Of a stretch of DNA of 64,000 bases, positions 61,697 to 64,000 are shown piece by piece (the stretch's first letter is position 1; each line of letters begins with the position of its first letter). A program made the translations under genes and the position numbers. The stretch spans positions 1-64,000 of the forward strand of contig JADKDM010000033.1 in the NCBI GenBank assembly GCA_016714565.1, written 5' to 3'. The notes beneath the pieces are model-generated. The model had not been told where the DNA came from. It saw nothing but the letters and a program-made list of their open reading frames with translations, and searched no databases. Origin of the DNA: Candidatus Villigracilis propinquus. Lineage in GTDB: Bacteria > Chloroflexota > Anaerolineae > Anaerolineales > Villigracilaceae.

Positions 61697-62481
61697 ATGT
61701 CAATTATCCGCAAAGGCTATGTCGATACGCCGAACGGTCAAGTCCACTTTCGCCAACTCAAAAAAGTTGACGGAGTTCCGCTCGTCCTGCTTCATCAAAC
61801 CGCCAGTTCGGGGATGATGTTCGAGCCGCTGATGACTCTGCTCTCGGACTCATTCCACACTCTGGCATTAGACACTCCCGGATTCGGCGCCTCTTTTCTC
61901 CCCCCAACCTGTTCACTGTCCATTATCTTTCATCTACGCTCCATGCCACTCTTACTACTCTCGGCGTGGAGTCTTGTTATCTGTTCGGACATCACACCGG
62001 TTCTGCCATTGCTGTGCAGATGGCGCATGACCACCCTAACTTTGTGAAGAAGATGGTCTTGTCAGGTCCGCCATTGTTGAACGAAGCCCAAGTCAATGGA
62101 CTGAAAGCCAGCCTCAAGCCATTTGCAATTGCCGAAGACGGTTCGCATCTCACCCAAGTCTGGGAGCGGATCCGGAAACGAGATTCAGCTCTAGCGTTGG
62201 AAACGGTTCATAGAGAAGTCCTCCTCACCCAGTCCGCGAGAGAGGCGGCGCAGGGCGCGTATCAAGCCGTGTTCGAGCAACCGTTCGCGGAGCAGTTATC
62301 CGCGCTTGAGATTCCCATTCTTGTGATGTCTGGTGAAAACGATACCTTGCGGGCGAGTCTTGAGCCTGCGTTTTCCATCTTGAAGAACGGCACGATGAAA
62401 GTAATTCCGAACGAAGGTCCTTACATCTGCGACCAAAATCCCCAAGCGGTTGCGGATGTCATCAAAGCATTTTGTGTTTAG
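61697..62481 (+). CDS. non-canonical alpha/beta-hydrolase-fold protein, frameshifted at a C run near 61900
   Basis: About 261 residues. The start MSIIRKGYVDTPNGQVHF at 61697 follows CAGGAGAGAG. LVLLHQTASSGMMFEPLM is the oxyanion region and LDTPGFGAS follows. The frame breaks at CCCCCC (61898-61903); continuous reading is FSPPNLFTVHY and then ATLTTLGVESCYLFGHHTGS. The nucleophile elbow is therefore GHHTG, with His where Ser is expected, and the usual catalytic His near the C-terminus is replaced in IPNEGPYICDQNPQ. The acid loop VMSGENDTL is present. Some hydrolase-fold enzymes carry GxHTG elbows; their reactions are not known to me. It may act in the same position as N-formylmaleamate deformylase, or by a different mechanism. 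Confidence 0.85.
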
Positions 62482-62495
62482 GAAAAAGGAGAGAG

Positions 62496-63140
62496 ATGCT
62501 TACTGTACTTTACATCGTCTTCGTTGCCTTGTTCGTTTATCTGACGTGGCAGACCGTTGGAGTTTATCGAAACAAGCGGTTATCGTATACATTGTTGTTG
62601 TTGATCGTGCTGGCTGGGCTTGCCTATGATGTGCTCATTATTTTATTGGGCAGGTTCATTGGGGAAGGGGATTTGCTCAAGACGTTGAATGCCGGTCGTT
62701 ATCTTGTGCATGGATTTGCTACACCTATCATGATTATCTTCGGCTTTGGTGTGCTGAGAAATGCCGGTGTAAAGTGGGCGCAAAGCAGAACTACGCATAT
62801 CGTTGTTTGTGTCTTTGTCACTCTGCTGATCGCTCTTGGTGTGTATGAAGATGTACTTGCACTTGATTTGCAGACAAAGACCGTCATGGATATACTCCGC
62901 TATACCAACGAAGGCGGCATGAAAGGTCCACCGATCCCCGCCATGCTAACCATCGTCTTTTTGATCGTGGCGGGCATTTCACTCTGGCGCAACACAGGTT
63001 GGTGGTGGCTTGCGGCGGGTGCGATTTTCATGTTCATCGCCGCAGGTGCAGGCATGGGTGATATGTTCTTCATCGGCAATCTCGGTGAAGTTGTACTTGG
63101 GCTTGGCAATGTGTTGACTGCAAGAAAGTTTTTGTCCTGA
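62496..63140 (+). CDS. hypothetical seven-helix-like membrane protein
   Basis: A 214-residue integral membrane protein. The start at 62496 (MLTVLYIVF) follows AAAAAGGAGAGAG. Hydrophobic segments are near residues 1-20, 30-50, 70-90, 100-120, 147-165 and 172-205 (for example LTIVFLIVAGISLW and WWLAAGAIFMFIAAGAGM). A conserved-looking His and Arg occur in AGRYLVHGFATPI. I do not recognise the family. It is coupled to the upstream hydrolase and downstream membrane gene in the catabolic operon. A role as transporter, haem protein or sensor cannot be decided. Confidence 0.75.
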   Translation: MLTVLYIVFVALFVYLTWQTVGVYRNKRLSYTLLLLIVLAGLAYDVLIILLGRFIGEGDLLKTLNAGRYLVHGFATPIMIIFGFGVLRNAGVKWAQSRTTHIVVCVFVTLLIALGVYEDVLALDLQTKTVMDILRYTNEGGMKGPPIPAMLTIVFLIVAGISLWRNTGWWWLAAGAIFMFIAAGAGMGDMFFIGNLGEVVLGLGNVLTARKFLS

Positions 63141-63178
63141 CGATCGACCATAGACCATGGTCGACCGTCCATGATCCA
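63141..63178. repeat. short intergenic repeat of CGACCATAGACC words
   Basis: CGATCGACCATAGACCATGG is followed by TCGACCGTCCATGATC; CCATGG and TCGACC words pair imperfectly. It belongs to the same style of intergenic word-repeat element as 12218-12282 and 56201-56263. Confidence 0.5.
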
Positions 63179-63192
63179 ATTAGGAGCCTCGC

Positions 63193-63897
63193 ATGGAAAC
63201 ATACACTCTCGGGCTTGCTCTCGAAGATTTTCTTCCCGTACTTTTCTCTTCCATTGGCTTGTACTTTGTCAGCCGTATGGTTAAGAATGTGAATGCCCGC
63301 CTTGGTCAGATGGCGACCATAGGTTGGGTATTGGTGAGCGTTGGTGGTTTCCTCAAAGCGACATGGAAACTTACCATGGCGGCAACCAACGCTCAGACCA
63401 ATATTGCATGGTTCGATAAAGGCATGTTCATGTGGATGTCTGTTGGTTTCACGTTGCTGGCATTCGCTCTCTGGTTCATGAGCGAGATCCGCAGCAGCAA
63501 ACGTCAGCTCGGGCGCATTTGGCTGGGACCGTCAGTGGTGCTGGGGCTGAGTCTGGTTGCCATTCTTTTTACCGGCTTCCCCGACCTGACGGTTAACACC
63601 TGGCGTTTTATTTTGCTTGGTGTCATGACAATCGGTAACGTGGTCATGGTGGTGCTTCTCATTCAGCAGGCGCGTTACAACAACCTGAATAAAATGGCAT
63701 GGCTTTTCCTTGCGAACATCGTCATCGTCTTTGTCCTCAGTGGGCTTGCTCGCATCCCTGAACAATCCATCCCGCTGCAATGGACAGAACAACTGTTGAA
63801 TACTTTTGGGCAAGGCGCTTTTGCCTACGCCTCCTGGAAACTGGCGGGCATCGTCGCACCCGCGTCTGTACAAGCAACAAGGCAAGCCAGTGTCTGA
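63193..63897 (+). CDS. hypothetical multi-pass membrane protein
   Basis: A 234-residue protein with about six to seven hydrophobic segments (LALEDFLPVLFSSIGLYFV, MWMSVGFTLLAFALWFM, LGPSVVLGLSLVAILFTG, FILLGVMTIGNVVMVVLLI, WLFLANIVIVFVLSGLA). The start follows AATTAGGAGCCTCGC. Size and helix count resemble the preceding membrane protein, and the two may form a pair. No known family recognised. The stop overlaps by eight bases the GTG start of the amidase gene that runs off the window, so all are one operon. Confidence 0.75.
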   Translation: METYTLGLALEDFLPVLFSSIGLYFVSRMVKNVNARLGQMATIGWVLVSVGGFLKATWKLTMAATNAQTNIAWFDKGMFMWMSVGFTLLAFALWFMSEIRSSKRQLGRIWLGPSVVLGLSLVAILFTGFPDLTVNTWRFILLGVMTIGNVVMVVLLIQQARYNNLNKMAWLFLANIVIVFVLSGLARIPEQSIPLQWTEQLLNTFGQGAFAYASWKLAGIVAPASVQATRQASV

Positions 63898-64000
63898 TCT
63901 GGCAAGTAATTACAAAGGCGTCTTCGATGGTCGCCTTGGATTTGGAAAACGCCCCGCGCTCCTGATCGTGGATTTCATCAACGCCTATGTGACGGAAGGT
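63890..64000 (+). CDS. isochorismatase-family amidase (maleamate/N-carbamoylsarcosine amidase-like), partial
   Basis: Only the first 37 codons are in the window. The GTG at 63890 overlaps the previous stop. The N-terminus reads YKGVFDGRLGFGKRPALLIV and DFINAYVTEG, which matches the start of cysteine-hydrolase amidases such as maleamate amidohydrolase and N-carbamoylsarcosine amidase; the Asp in LIVDF is the first catalytic residue. It would release ammonia from a C4 amide. With the monooxygenase, the isomerase-family protein and the hydrolase it points to N-heterocycle degradation by a maleamate-like route. Confidence 0.82.
   Translation, partial: MSDLASNYKGVFDGRLGFGKRPALLIVDFINAYVTEG

Overview
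The window looks like a piece of a Chloroflexota chromosome, most likely class Anaerolineae. This is inferred from Thr/Pro/Ala-rich 'TEAP'-type linkers behind lipoprotein signals, the Ser/Thr-kinase/FHA style of signalling, and many intergenic hairpins built from short reiterated words. No rRNA, tRNA or CRISPR array was recognised. Single-base frameshifts are common and mostly sit in short homopolymers, which suggests a long-read assembly. They are very dense in the first 3.6 kb.

Layout. (1) 1-16.45 kb, + strand: a carboxylate/acyl-CoA catabolic block. It has a broken acyl-CoA ligase end, broken malate synthase and isocitrate lyase (glyoxylate shunt), three alpha/beta hydrolases, a thiolase with its DUF35 partner, an SDR, an intact acyl-CoA ligase, and a five-gene branched-chain-amino-acid-type (Liv) ABC importer. 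(2) 16.5-22.4 kb, - strand: an FHA-domain ABC exporter, a lipoprotein and a membrane Ser/Thr kinase. (3) 22.8-36 kb: a biosynthetic cluster with one hybrid megasynthase (FAAL-ACP-KS-AT-ACP-C-A-PCP-TR-TE, split by four frameshifts), an Sfp-type phosphopantetheinyl transferase, a glycosyltransferase and a methyltransferase. (4) 36-39.4 kb, - strand: an ECF42-type sigma factor with two DGPF/YCII proteins, an atypical SDR and a GyrI-like protein. Two matching candidate promoters precede the two DGPF genes. (5) 39.5-53.4 kb: a YesM/YesN-type two-component system with its own sugar-binding protein, a LacI regulator and a YtfQRT-YjfF-like sugar importer, followed by a hypothetical lipoprotein and a thioredoxin/CcdA pair. 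Remnants of a YifB/ComM-type gene lie at both ends. (6) 53.65-64 kb: a second catabolic island with a tandem nitrilase, a bilin-reductase-like protein, an FAD monooxygenase, an aldehyde dehydrogenase, an MFS transporter, a VOC protein, a maleate-isomerase-family protein, a non-canonical alpha/beta hydrolase, two small membrane proteins and the start of an isochorismatase-family amidase. A shared 14-bp palindrome occurs at its first promoter and at its internal divergent promoter.

How they work together (inference). Blocks 1 and 6 import and degrade organic acids or N-containing rings, feeding acetyl-CoA or C4 acids into central metabolism. Block 3 should make a beta-keto fatty-acyl-glycine type product released reductively, possibly glycosylated or methylated. 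The kinase/FHA-ABC module transcribed divergently from it is a plausible regulated exporter. Block 5 senses and imports a sugar of the galactofuranose/YtfQ type.
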